9,873 bases of DNA from Paracoccaceae bacterium (GTDB taxonomy: Bacteria; Pseudomonadota; Alphaproteobacteria; Rhodobacterales; Rhodobacteraceae). The stretch lies in the NCBI GenBank assembly GCA_003250135.1, contig QKHF01000236.1, forward strand, positions 1 through 9,873, read 5' to 3'. Position numbers and translations under genes: made by a program. A model generated the notes under the pieces. That model saw only the letters and a list, made by a program, of their open reading frames with translations, was not told where the DNA came from and did not search any database. Shown piece after piece: positions 1-6,045 of the stretch; positions within the stretch are counted from its first letter, which is position 1; every line of letters begins with the position of its first letter.

Positions 1-1
1 C

Positions 2-742
2 GGCATCGTGCTCGCCTCCGTGGCTGCGGCCGTCGTCTTCATCTGGATCATGGACGCGACCCAGTCTGAAGATGTGAAGGCGATCCTGCTGGATCGCGAG
101 CGCTCCACCTGGCCGTTCACGGTGCAGAACGTGATGTGGGTGGTGTTCGCATTCGGCGCGGCGGAGCTGACCATCCGGTTTCTCGACGCGCGGGCCGAGC
201 GGACTGAACTCTTCGCCGGGCATCTGCCGGAGGACGAGCGCACAATCCTGCAGGGCCCGGAGCTGCGCCTGACCTACGCCCGCATCCGCGATGCGATGAC
301 AGAGGACCCCAGCCGGGCCCGCCGCTATCTGCCGCGGTTGATCCAGCGCGTGATCGCGCAGTTCCAGACCACCCGCTCGGTCGAGCAATCCGCCGCGATC
401 ATGAACTCCAGCATGGAGCTTTATCTCCACGAGGTGGACATCCGCTACAACATGATCCGCTACGTGGTCTGGGCGATCCCGGCGCTGGGCTTCATCGGCA
501 CGGTGATCGGCATTTCTCTAGCGCTGAATTTCGCCGCCAACGTGGACCTGCAGGACCCCTCGCTGCTGGTGGAGCTGACCAAGCGGCTGGGCGTGGCGTT
601 CAACACCACGCTGCTGGCGCTGATGATGTCGCTGCTGCTGGTGTTCGGGCAGCACAAGATCCAGGCCTTCGAGGAGCGGGTGCTTAACGAGAGCGGCCAG
701 TACTGCCTCGATAACCTGATCAACCGGCTCTACGTGGGGTGA
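2..742 (+). CDS. MotA/TolQ/ExbB-family proton channel subunit (5' end outside window)
   Basis: Probable inner-membrane ion-channel (A) subunit of a stator-like complex. The frame is open to the left edge, so the true start lies upstream; the GTG at 8 falls inside a hydrophobic segment and is probably not the start. Counting from that GTG, helices are visible at about 1-16, 38-58, 150-176 and 192-214, with a cytoplasmic loop of roughly 90 residues between the second and third. This is the MotA/ExbB topology. The family signature is in the last two helices: IPALGFIGTVIGIS (157-170) and AFNTTLLALMMSLLL (197-211), with the Thr and small residues that line the channel in ExbB/TolQ. The C-terminal tail is short. 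The next gene, 16 bases downstream, encodes a MotB-like anchored VWA protein, which suggests the partner B subunit. Family assignment is firm; the driving ion and the work done are unknown. Confidence 0.88.
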   Translation, partial: GIVLASVAAAVVFIWIMDATQSEDVKAILLDRERSTWPFTVQNVMWVVFAFGAAELTIRFLDARAERTELFAGHLPEDERTILQGPELRLTYARIRDAMTEDPSRARRYLPRLIQRVIAQFQTTRSVEQSAAIMNSSMELYLHEVDIRYNMIRYVVWAIPALGFIGTVIGISLALNFAANVDLQDPSLLVELTKRLGVAFNTTLLALMMSLLLVFGQHKIQAFEERVLNESGQYCLDNLINRLYVG

Positions 743-758
743 AATTGGGGGGTAAGCG

Positions 759-1733
759 ATGAAGGCGGCCCGGCGCGCGGTGGCGGACACGTTGAGCGTC
801 TCGGCGCTCGACCTCTTCGCCTCGGCCCTCGGCGTCTTCGTGGTGATGTTCATTATCCTGATGCCCTTCTACCTGAAGCGCCCATCGGTCGAGGCCGGTC
901 TGGCGGGGGCCGAGGCGCGCCTCTCGGACGCGCTGGACGCGGCGGCCGAAGCTGAGCAGGGCGGCGCGGCGGCGCAAAGACGACTGGCGGCGGCGGAACG
1001 GGCCCTCGGCGGCGTCGCGGCCGAGACCGGCGAGAAACAGGCCGAACTGGAGGAGCTTGAAAAGGCGATGCAGGCCGCACAGGCGGCTCTGGCCGCGCGT
1101 CCGAAACCCCAGCGCAGCACCGTCAGCACCGCGCCGCGCGGCGGGGGCGACCTCGCCATCCAGCGGCTGGATCTGGTGATCGTGATGGACACGACCGGGT
1201 CGATGCGGGACGAGTTGCAGGACATCCAAGCGAGCCTCGGCTCCATCGCCCGCATCCTCAACAAGCTGTCGCCGGATTTGCGCATGGGCTTCGTCGCCTA
1301 CAAGGACGTGGACGCGCCGCCCGTGTTGCGCACCTTCGCTCTCAGCTCGATGGATGGCGGCAACCTCAATCGCATTCTCGGCTTCGTGCGCACGCTGGAC
1401 GCCCGCGGTGGCGGCGACGTGCCCGAGGCGGTGGACAAGGCGCTGGCCGCGGCCGTGGCGATGGACTGGCGGCCCGACGCCAACGGGCGGATCATCGTCA
1501 TGGGCGACGCCCCGGCGCATCCCGGCGACCAGCGCAGTTCCTACAGCGTGGCGGAGGGGTTTGCGCGCGGGGCGACCGACGCCGGCTATGACCGGCGCGT
1601 GACTGCGATCACCACGGGCGGCGACGCCGCAACCCACGGCTATATGAGCCAGCTGGCCAAATCCGGCGGCGGCGAGATCGCCAGCCACCGCGGCGCGATG
1701 ATCGAAAGCGTGCTGCTGGCGGTGCTGAAATAG
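759..1733 (+). CDS. Membrane-anchored coiled-coil VWA protein, MotB-like N-terminus (VWA1)
   Basis: A 324-aa protein in four parts. Residues 1-14 are short and basic, so probably cytoplasmic. One transmembrane helix (about 17-38) begins with Asp18. An Ala/Glu-rich coiled coil spans about 42-113. A VWA domain spans about 135-324. The VWA metal site (MIDAS) is visible as DTTGS (144-148), GGGDVPEA (217-224) and MGDAPAH with Asp250. The helix SALDLFASALGVFVV resembles the MotB helix around its proton-carrying Asp32, and the N-in arrangement would put the VWA domain in the periplasm. There is no OmpA-like domain. The ATG at 759 has a G-run 6 bases upstream, in the 16-base gap after the channel gene. 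I infer a B subunit that joins the channel and uses its VWA head to bind a protein or envelope target through a metal ion. VWA assignment is firm; the stator role is an inference. Confidence 0.9.
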   Translation: MKAARRAVADTLSVSALDLFASALGVFVVMFIILMPFYLKRPSVEAGLAGAEARLSDALDAAAEAEQGGAAAQRRLAAAERALGGVAAETGEKQAELEELEKAMQAAQAALAARPKPQRSTVSTAPRGGGDLAIQRLDLVIVMDTTGSMRDELQDIQASLGSIARILNKLSPDLRMGFVAYKDVDAPPVLRTFALSSMDGGNLNRILGFVRTLDARGGGDVPEAVDKALAAAVAMDWRPDANGRIIVMGDAPAHPGDQRSSYSVAEGFARGATDAGYDRRVTAITTGGDAATHGYMSQLAKSGGGEIASHRGAMIESVLLAVLK

Positions 1734-1744
1734 GGGGAAGGGCC

Positions 1745-2092
1745 ATGACCGGATATCTGGAAGGCGGATGGATCCTCGACGGGCGCGACGGCGCCGGGAA
1801 GCCCGTGCTGATCCGCATCGGCGATCGCGAACTGGTGGAGTCGGAGGAGGGCGTGACGCTCGGCCGCCATCCGGCGCTGGCCGATCACGTGATCGACGAT
1901 CCCTCTGTCTCGCGCCGCCACCTGCGGCTGGGCATGCGGGATGGCGGTTTCACCATCGAGGACCTGAACTCGCTCAACGGCACCTTGATAGACGGGGTGG
2001 ACGCGCCCGCCTTTCGCCTCGCCACGCTGGCCGAAGGGACGCGGATCGGCCTTGGTAAGGTGGAGCTGCGCCTGACGCGGGTCGCCGGATAG
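1745..2092 (+). CDS. Small FHA-domain protein
   Basis: A 115-aa soluble protein made almost entirely of one forkhead-associated (FHA) domain, with no signal peptide or membrane segment, so expected in the cytoplasm. The conserved phosphothreonine-binding positions are all present: Gly40-Arg41 in TLGRHP, SRRH at 56-59, and NSLNG at 75-79. FHA domains bind phosphothreonine peptides, usually made by Ser/Thr kinases. No kinase or phosphatase lies in this window; one could lie upstream of the left edge. The start ATG is 11 bases after the VWA1 stop, with GGGGGA overlapping that stop as a probable ribosome site, and the next gene starts 4 bases after this one ends. This spacing indicates co-translation with both VWA genes. 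It probably senses phosphorylation and controls or recruits the membrane complex. The domain call is firm; the partner is unknown. Confidence 0.9.
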   Translation: MTGYLEGGWILDGRDGAGKPVLIRIGDRELVESEEGVTLGRHPALADHVIDDPSVSRRHLRLGMRDGGFTIEDLNSLNGTLIDGVDAPAFRLATLAEGTRIGLGKVELRLTRVAG

Positions 2093-2096
2093 CGCC

Positions 2097-3071
2097 ATGC
2101 GCCGCCCCAACCGCAGCATCGAGATCTTCTCCATGTCGGCGCTCGACGTGCTGGCGATGGCGACCGGGGCGTTCGTGGTCATCGTCACGCTGATGCTGCC
2201 CTATTACCAGCGAACGCTGGATGCGGAGGCCTCGACGGTCGAGGCGAAGCAGGGGGTCGAGACGGCAGAAGCGCGCAAGGCGGCGCTGGAGGAGGAGATC
2301 GCCTCGCTCAACGCCTCCGCAGGAGAGATCGAAAGCCAGGTGGAGGCGGCGGCGGCGAAGAACGCCGCGCTCGAAGAGCAGATCGCCGAGATCAAGATCA
2401 AGGTCGGCCAGTTGGAGGAGCTGGCGGCGCGCCCCGTCTCGCCGCGCAAGGACCCCCGCAAGATCGCCCAGACCTCTGTCATCAAGGAGCTGGACGTGGT
2501 GTTCGTGATGGACACGACCCGCTCGATGGAGCCCGCCATGCGCGATCTCGCACTGTCTCTGCGCGGCATCGTGAAGGTGCTCGAGCGGCTCGTGCCCTCG
2601 GTCCGGATCGGCTTCGTCTCCTACACCGACGCCGACACCGGCTATCGCCCGATCCACGCCCTGCCGCTGACCGACACGAAACTCGGATTGAACCAGGTGC
2701 TCGGGTTCGTCGGCGGACTCAGGCCGCCGCCGCGCGGCAGCCGCACCATCGACGAGGACATGGAGCTGGGCATCAACCGGGCGCTGGGCATGAACTGGCG
2801 CCGGTCCGGCAAGCAGGTGATGGTGGTGATAGGGGACGCCCGACCGCATCTTCAGGATCGCGGAGCAGCGATGCGTATGGCGCAGAGCTTTCGCGCCTCT
2901 GGCCAGAAACGGGCGGTCTCCACGCTCTTCGTCTCCACGCCATCTTCGCGGCGCCGGGGCGACGCGGCGCGCCCCTATTTCACGCAGCTCGCGGCGGTTG
3001 GCGGGGGCGAGTTCAACGATCACAGCGGCCGCATGTTCGAAAGCATCATCCTGTCGGTGCTGGTCGAGTAG
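2097..3071 (+). CDS. Second membrane-anchored coiled-coil VWA protein, MotB-like N-terminus (VWA2)
   Basis: A paralogue of the VWA protein at 759-1733 with the same length (324 aa) and layout: basic N-terminus, transmembrane helix about 17-37 starting with Asp17, long Glu/Ala-rich coiled coil about 42-112, then a VWA domain from about 130. The MIDAS core is DTTRS (139-143), and IGDARPH holds Asp247. The GGGDxPE loop of the first paralogue is replaced here by GSRTIDEDME, so the metal site may differ. The transmembrane helix (SALDVLAMATGAFVV) and the C-terminal tail (GRMFESIILSVL) are among the parts most like the paralogue, which suggests shared partners. It starts 4 bases after the FHA stop without a strong ribosome site of its own, so translation is probably coupled. 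It could pair with VWA1 as a heterodimeric B subunit, or the two could form alternative complexes. Confidence 0.9.
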   Translation: MRRPNRSIEIFSMSALDVLAMATGAFVVIVTLMLPYYQRTLDAEASTVEAKQGVETAEARKAALEEEIASLNASAGEIESQVEAAAAKNAALEEQIAEIKIKVGQLEELAARPVSPRKDPRKIAQTSVIKELDVVFVMDTTRSMEPAMRDLALSLRGIVKVLERLVPSVRIGFVSYTDADTGYRPIHALPLTDTKLGLNQVLGFVGGLRPPPRGSRTIDEDMELGINRALGMNWRRSGKQVMVVIGDARPHLQDRGAAMRMAQSFRASGQKRAVSTLFVSTPSSRRRGDAARPYFTQLAAVGGGEFNDHSGRMFESIILSVLVE

Positions 3072-3104
3072 CGGCGGCACTGGCCCCACCGGCGCAAATG
3101 TCGC

Positions 3105-3119
3105 GCCCCTTCGCGGGGC
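3105..3119 (+). terminator. Short GC hairpin after the VWA/FHA operon (weak terminator candidate)
   Basis: A perfect 5-bp stem GCCCC/GGGGC with a TTCGC loop lies 34 bases after the stop of the second VWA gene. It is followed by TTGAT rather than a clear run of T, so it may end transcription weakly or act only in RNA stability. It is the only obvious hairpin between the two + strand units. Confidence 0.3.
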
Positions 3120-3149
3120 TTGATAAATCCCTGATTCCGCGAACATGAT
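3120..3149 (+). promoter_or_regulatory. Candidate sigma70-type promoter for the DUF4239-like gene
   Basis: TTGATA (3120-3125) matches the -35 consensus at 5 of 6 positions. CATGAT (3144-3149) matches the -10 consensus at 4 of 6, with an 18-base spacer. It sits just after the hairpin and 44 bases before the preferred ATG at 3194. It lies in the longest non-coding gap of the window (3072-3193), which otherwise shows nothing clear. It was found by eye, and such matches arise by chance. Confidence 0.25.
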
Positions 3150-3193
3150 CACGTGGGGTGCGACCCTGGGGCAAAGGGGTGCGGGGCGCGGAA

Positions 3194-3997
3194 ATGGTGT
3201 CCGACTGGCTGTGGGAAATACCAATCTGGGTCTGGGCGCCGGTCATTTTCGGCTTGCTCAAGATATCATATCTGGCGGGCCTCTGGCTGGGACGGCGGAG
3301 CCGGGTGCGCCGCGCGCCGGATGAACTGGACGACCGCGGGCAAGTGACGCTGGGCGCCATGCTTGCGCTGCTCGGGCTTTTGCTGGCCTTCACCTATTCC
3401 TTCGCCTTGAACCGCTTCGAGGATCGCAAGATCGCCCTGCTTGACGAGACGAATGCGATCGGCACCGCTTTCCAGTGGGCCGAGCTGACCGCCGAACCGG
3501 GGCGGACGGAGCTTCAGCGGCGCCTTCTGGACTACGCCAAAACCCGGGTGGTCAGCCCGGAGATTGGAAACGACGCCGTCGCGATCCGTCAGGCGATCAA
3601 GACGTCGCTGGCTGCGCTGAAGCAGCTTTGGCCCGCGGCAAAGGCGGCCGTCGGCGAACCGCCCTATGGGCCGGTGCAGGCGTCGACCGCCGCCTCGGTC
3701 ATCGTGGTCGGCGATGTCGGCACGGCGCGCTTGACGGCGGGCTACTACCACATTCCGCCCATCGTGCTCGTCCTGCTTCTGCTGGTGATGTCGCTCGCGA
3801 TCCTGTTGCTCGCCTATGGCGGCGGGCGGTGGAACACCGGCTCGGTGGTGCGGGCGAATGCCTTCATGGTGGTGTTGTCGGCGCTGCTGGTCGTGATCCT
3901 CGATTTCGACCGCGCGCGCTCGGGGTTCATCCAACTTGATGAACTTTCCCTGCACTCCCTGATCGCCGATATGGAGCGGGAGTTGGACGGGCGATGA
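3194..3997 (+). CDS. DUF4239 (bestrophin-like) four-helix membrane protein
   Basis: A 267-aa inner-membrane protein if it starts at ATG 3194. In-frame GTG codons at 3158, 3179 and 3197 are alternatives. I prefer 3194 because the residues before it (MRPWGKGVRGAE) look non-conserved and the hydrophobic part begins soon after. Helices are predicted at about 9-31, 52-72, 188-208 and 219-237, with a soluble middle region of about 115 residues. The pattern matches my memory of the DUF4239/bestrophin-like family: LLGLLLAFTYSFALNRFE ending the second helix, LDETNAIGTAF after it, and DFDRARSGFIQ after the last helix. The biochemical role of this family is not established; a channel has been suggested from its likeness to bestrophins. 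It may be transcribed separately from the VWA genes, and it ends 9 bases from the convergent cysG-type gene. Confidence 0.75.
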   Translation: MVSDWLWEIPIWVWAPVIFGLLKISYLAGLWLGRRSRVRRAPDELDDRGQVTLGAMLALLGLLLAFTYSFALNRFEDRKIALLDETNAIGTAFQWAELTAEPGRTELQRRLLDYAKTRVVSPEIGNDAVAIRQAIKTSLAALKQLWPAAKAAVGEPPYGPVQASTAASVIVVGDVGTARLTAGYYHIPPIVLVLLLLVMSLAILLLAYGGGRWNTGSVVRANAFMVVLSALLVVILDFDRARSGFIQLDELSLHSLIADMERELDGR

Positions 3998-4006
3998 CGG
4001 CGGTGG

Positions 4007-5026
4007 TCAGATCGCCTCGTCTTGGGAGAGGCGCGCGCCGCGGGCCGTCGCAACGCCGGGCACCATCTCGCAGTCGATTCCGGCCGCGTCCAACGCCGCC
4101 GTGTCCCATGCTGGATCGCCGCCCATCAGAAGCGCGACCTGCTCGCCGCGCTTTGCGGCGGAGATGATCCGGGCGGTGATGCGTTCCGCCGGCCAGGCCG
4201 CTGCGCCCTTGGTCTCGCCTGTGAACACCCGTTCGGCGTCGCGTCGGGCGAGCTCCAGAACCTCCGCATCGACCGTGTCGTCGTAGTAGATCACGTCGGC
4301 TTCCTGCAGGCGCTGCACTGCGCGCAGGGTGACGAGATCGCGCGGGCCGGGGCCGGCGCCGATCAGGCTGACGAACCCCTCGCGCTTATCGGGCGGGCCG
4401 CCCGCCTCTATGGCGTCCTTGATCAGCTTCGCCGCCTCGCGCTCGCGTCCCGCGGCGTGGGCGCGCCGCGGCGCGCCGTCGAAGGCCCAGCGCCACAGCG
4501 CGCGGCGCAGCTGCGGCGTCAGGCGGTGGGCGACCGCGTCGCGCAGATGGGCCGCCAGCGCCACAAGCTCGCCGAGCCGCGGTTCCAGCATCTCCTCCAG
4601 CCGGGTCTTGATCTGCCGGGCGAGGACAGGCGCAGCCCCCTCGGTCCCGATCGCGATCACCAGCGGGTCGCGGTCGACGATCGAGGGAGTAATGGCGTCG
4701 CAGAGATCTGGCTGGTCGACCACATTGACCAGAGCGCCCGCCTGTTTCGCCAGCGCATGCAGCGCGGCGTCGGTTCCGGGGCAGCCGGTGGCGATGAAAA
4801 CCAGAACGCTATCGCGGAACAGATCGGGCGTAATCGGCCCCTTGCGCCAGACGATGCGGCCCTCCGCCTCCAGCCCCGCGAGTTCCGGGTCCAGCTCCAG
4901 CGCCGCCACCTCGATTCGCGCGTCGGTCTTCAGCGCGAGGCGGGATTTCTGCGCGGCCTGCTCCCCGCCGCCGCAGATCACGATTCGCCGGCCGGTGGTG
5001 GTCAGGAACATCGGAAAGGTCTTCAC
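4007..5026 (-). CDS. cysG: Siroheme synthase, CysG type: precorrin-2 dehydrogenase/ferrochelatase with an eroded methyltransferase half-domain
   Basis: A 339-aa protein expected to oxidise precorrin-2 with NAD+ and insert iron to give siroheme, the cofactor of NirB. The NAD-binding loop is VICGGGEQAAQKS (16-28). NVVDQPDLCDAITPS (101-115) places Asp104 at the same number as the catalytic Asp of Salmonella CysG, and GTEGAAPVLAR follows (127-137). A uroporphyrinogen-III methyltransferase (SUMT) domain begins at 219 (LIGAGPGPRDLVTLRA) but stops after MVPGVATA, so its second half is missing. Within the remaining half, the usual GGDPxxFGRGGEE loop is shortened to GGDPAWDTAA, and the usual catalytic Lys after Gly270 is Glu271. 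I chose GTG 5026 because AAGGGAG lies 5 bases upstream and homology starts there; the frame is open further upstream but that stretch overlaps the neighbouring gene. It lies 16 bases after the TrpD2-like gene. Full CysG is about 457 aa. Confidence 0.87.
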   Translation of the reverse strand: MKTFPMFLTTTGRRIVICGGGEQAAQKSRLALKTDARIEVAALELDPELAGLEAEGRIVWRKGPITPDLFRDSVLVFIATGCPGTDAALHALAKQAGALVNVVDQPDLCDAITPSIVDRDPLVIAIGTEGAAPVLARQIKTRLEEMLEPRLGELVALAAHLRDAVAHRLTPQLRRALWRWAFDGAPRRAHAAGREREAAKLIKDAIEAGGPPDKREGFVSLIGAGPGPRDLVTLRAVQRLQEADVIYYDDTVDAEVLELARRDAERVFTGETKGAAAWPAERITARIISAAKRGEQVALLMGGDPAWDTAALDAAGIDCEMVPGVATARGARLSQDEAI

Positions 5027-5031
5027 GGGTG

Positions 5032-5038
5032 CTCCCTT
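5032..5038 (-). promoter_or_regulatory. Ribosome binding site that sets the cysG-type start
   Basis: AAGGGAG on the minus strand, 5 bases before the GTG at 5026-5024. It supports this GTG rather than the in-frame upstream starts, which would extend the protein 43 residues into the end of the preceding gene. Confidence 0.6.
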
Positions 5039-5042
5039 CGGA

Positions 5043-6038
5043 TCAAGCGGCGCGGGCGGGGTTGCGGTCGCGCCAGAGCTGGCGCGCCAGGTCCTCCGCG
5101 GCCGATAGTTCACGCGCCGCGCCTGCGGTGTAAAGCGCGGCCGCGGCGGTGCCAATCACTGTCGCCTCTGCAAATAGGTCGTCCCGCGCGCCAGACCAGA
5201 GCGCTTCAAGATGCGCGGGGTCGGCGTCCGGGTCCGCCAGCCGACGCGTCTCGTCCAGGATCGGCGGCGCGGCGATCTCGGCCGGCTCGCCTTCCTTCAG
5301 CCCGTAGAGCGCGACGGTCTTGGACGGGTGACGCTCGAACTCGCCGCCGCCGCCCTTCAGAACCGAAAGATTGCGCTGGCCGAGCAGCTTGCCCGCATCC
5401 TGCTGCAACTCGCGATAGGAGGGGTGGAAGACGCCCTGCACGGTGGTCTCGGCGCCCGCCGGGTTGTTGACGCGCAGCGCGGTGTTGATCGCGGAGCGCA
5501 GGCCCAGCACGTCCCGCAGGCGCAGCACCCTCAGCGCGTCGGCGTCCAGCGCCTCCAGCGGCAGATAGGCGACGCCGCCTTCGCCGAGCGCGGCCTTGGC
5601 GGCCTCCGGCGTCTCCACCACGACCGCGCCGATGGCGTCCAGCGCGCGGCGCGTGTCGGCCACCGCAGGCTGGTGCGAGTTCCAGCCATGCACGAGAACC
5701 GGGCGGCCCGACTGCGCCACCAGCTTGGCGGCGCACAGAAACCAGGGCAGGCCGCGGGTGCGACCCGCGGCGTAGGACGGCCAGTCGATCATGGTCGGGA
5801 ACGCGGCGCCAAGTTCGCGCCACGGAGTTTGCCGGGCGCGGAGCGCATCCACGAAGCCGGCGATTTCGTCTGCGTTCTCGCCGCGATAGCGCATCAGCAT
5901 CAGCAGCGCGCCGACAGCCTCCGGCGCGGCGTCGCCGGAAAGGATCAGGCCCATCGCCTCGGCGGCTTCCTCGCGCGTCAGGTTGCGCGCCCGCGACGGG
6001 CCGCGCCCCATCGCCCGGATGAACGGGGCGAGGCTCAC
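5043..6038 (-). CDS. TrpD2/YbiB-like glycosyltransferase-family protein
   Basis: A 331-aa cytoplasmic protein with the fold of anthranilate phosphoribosyltransferase (TrpD). Residues 1-70 match the helical N-terminal domain (TREEAAEAMGLILSGDAAPE; ALLMLMRYRGENADEIAGF). GLRSAINTALRVNNPAGAE (179-197) and GVFHPSYRE (202-210) match the TrpD core motifs, and VLKGGGGEFERHP aligns with the TrpD VxGxDGxDE region. The PRPP-binding GTGGD loop is absent: the stretch before VLVHGWNSHQ reads AAGRTRGLPW. This absence points to the TrpD2/YbiB subgroup, which is not a tryptophan enzyme and in E. coli binds nucleic acid. The preferred start is GTG 6038, 7 bases after the nasA stop; ATG 6011 is a possible alternative. 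Its place between nasA and cysG suggests a part in nitrate assimilation, perhaps regulatory or cofactor-linked, but nothing here shows its activity. Confidence 0.82.
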   Translation of the reverse strand: MSLAPFIRAMGRGPSRARNLTREEAAEAMGLILSGDAAPEAVGALLMLMRYRGENADEIAGFVDALRARQTPWRELGAAFPTMIDWPSYAAGRTRGLPWFLCAAKLVAQSGRPVLVHGWNSHQPAVADTRRALDAIGAVVVETPEAAKAALGEGGVAYLPLEALDADALRVLRLRDVLGLRSAINTALRVNNPAGAETTVQGVFHPSYRELQQDAGKLLGQRNLSVLKGGGGEFERHPSKTVALYGLKEGEPAEIAAPPILDETRRLADPDADPAHLEALWSGARDDLFAEATVIGTAAAALYTAGAARELSAAEDLARQLWRDRNPARAA

Positions 6039-6045
6039 GCCGCGC

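Noticed and set aside
2..3071. Zorya-type phage defence system (MotA/MotB-like ZorA and ZorB)
   Set aside because: The channel protein lacks a long cytoplasmic tail, the B subunits have VWA rather than OmpA-like domains, and no helicase or nuclease partner is present. A mechanistic likeness to Zorya stators remains possible.
759..3071. MoxR/VWA chaperone, TerY-type tellurite or type VI secretion locus (VWA or FHA content)
   Set aside because: No AAA+ ATPase, Ter protein or Tss component is visible, and the anchored coiled-coil VWA layout does not match those systems. Genes left of the window could change this.
1974..3224. Long open frame on the - strand opposite the FHA and second VWA genes (416 codons)
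   Set aside because: It is low-complexity, His/Arg-rich translation typical of antisense to high-GC genes; the + strand domains are clear.
3990..4016. Inverted repeat GGCGAT/ATCGCC with a 15-base loop spanning both convergent stop codons
   Set aside because: A 6-bp stem with a long loop and no T run is weak for a terminator, and both arms are within or next to coding sequence, so chance is likely.
4022..5470. Long open frame on the + strand opposite the cysG-type and TrpD2-like genes
   Set aside because: It is a high-GC antisense shadow: Arg/Ala/Gly-rich with no recognisable domain, and it covers two well-supported genes on the other strand.
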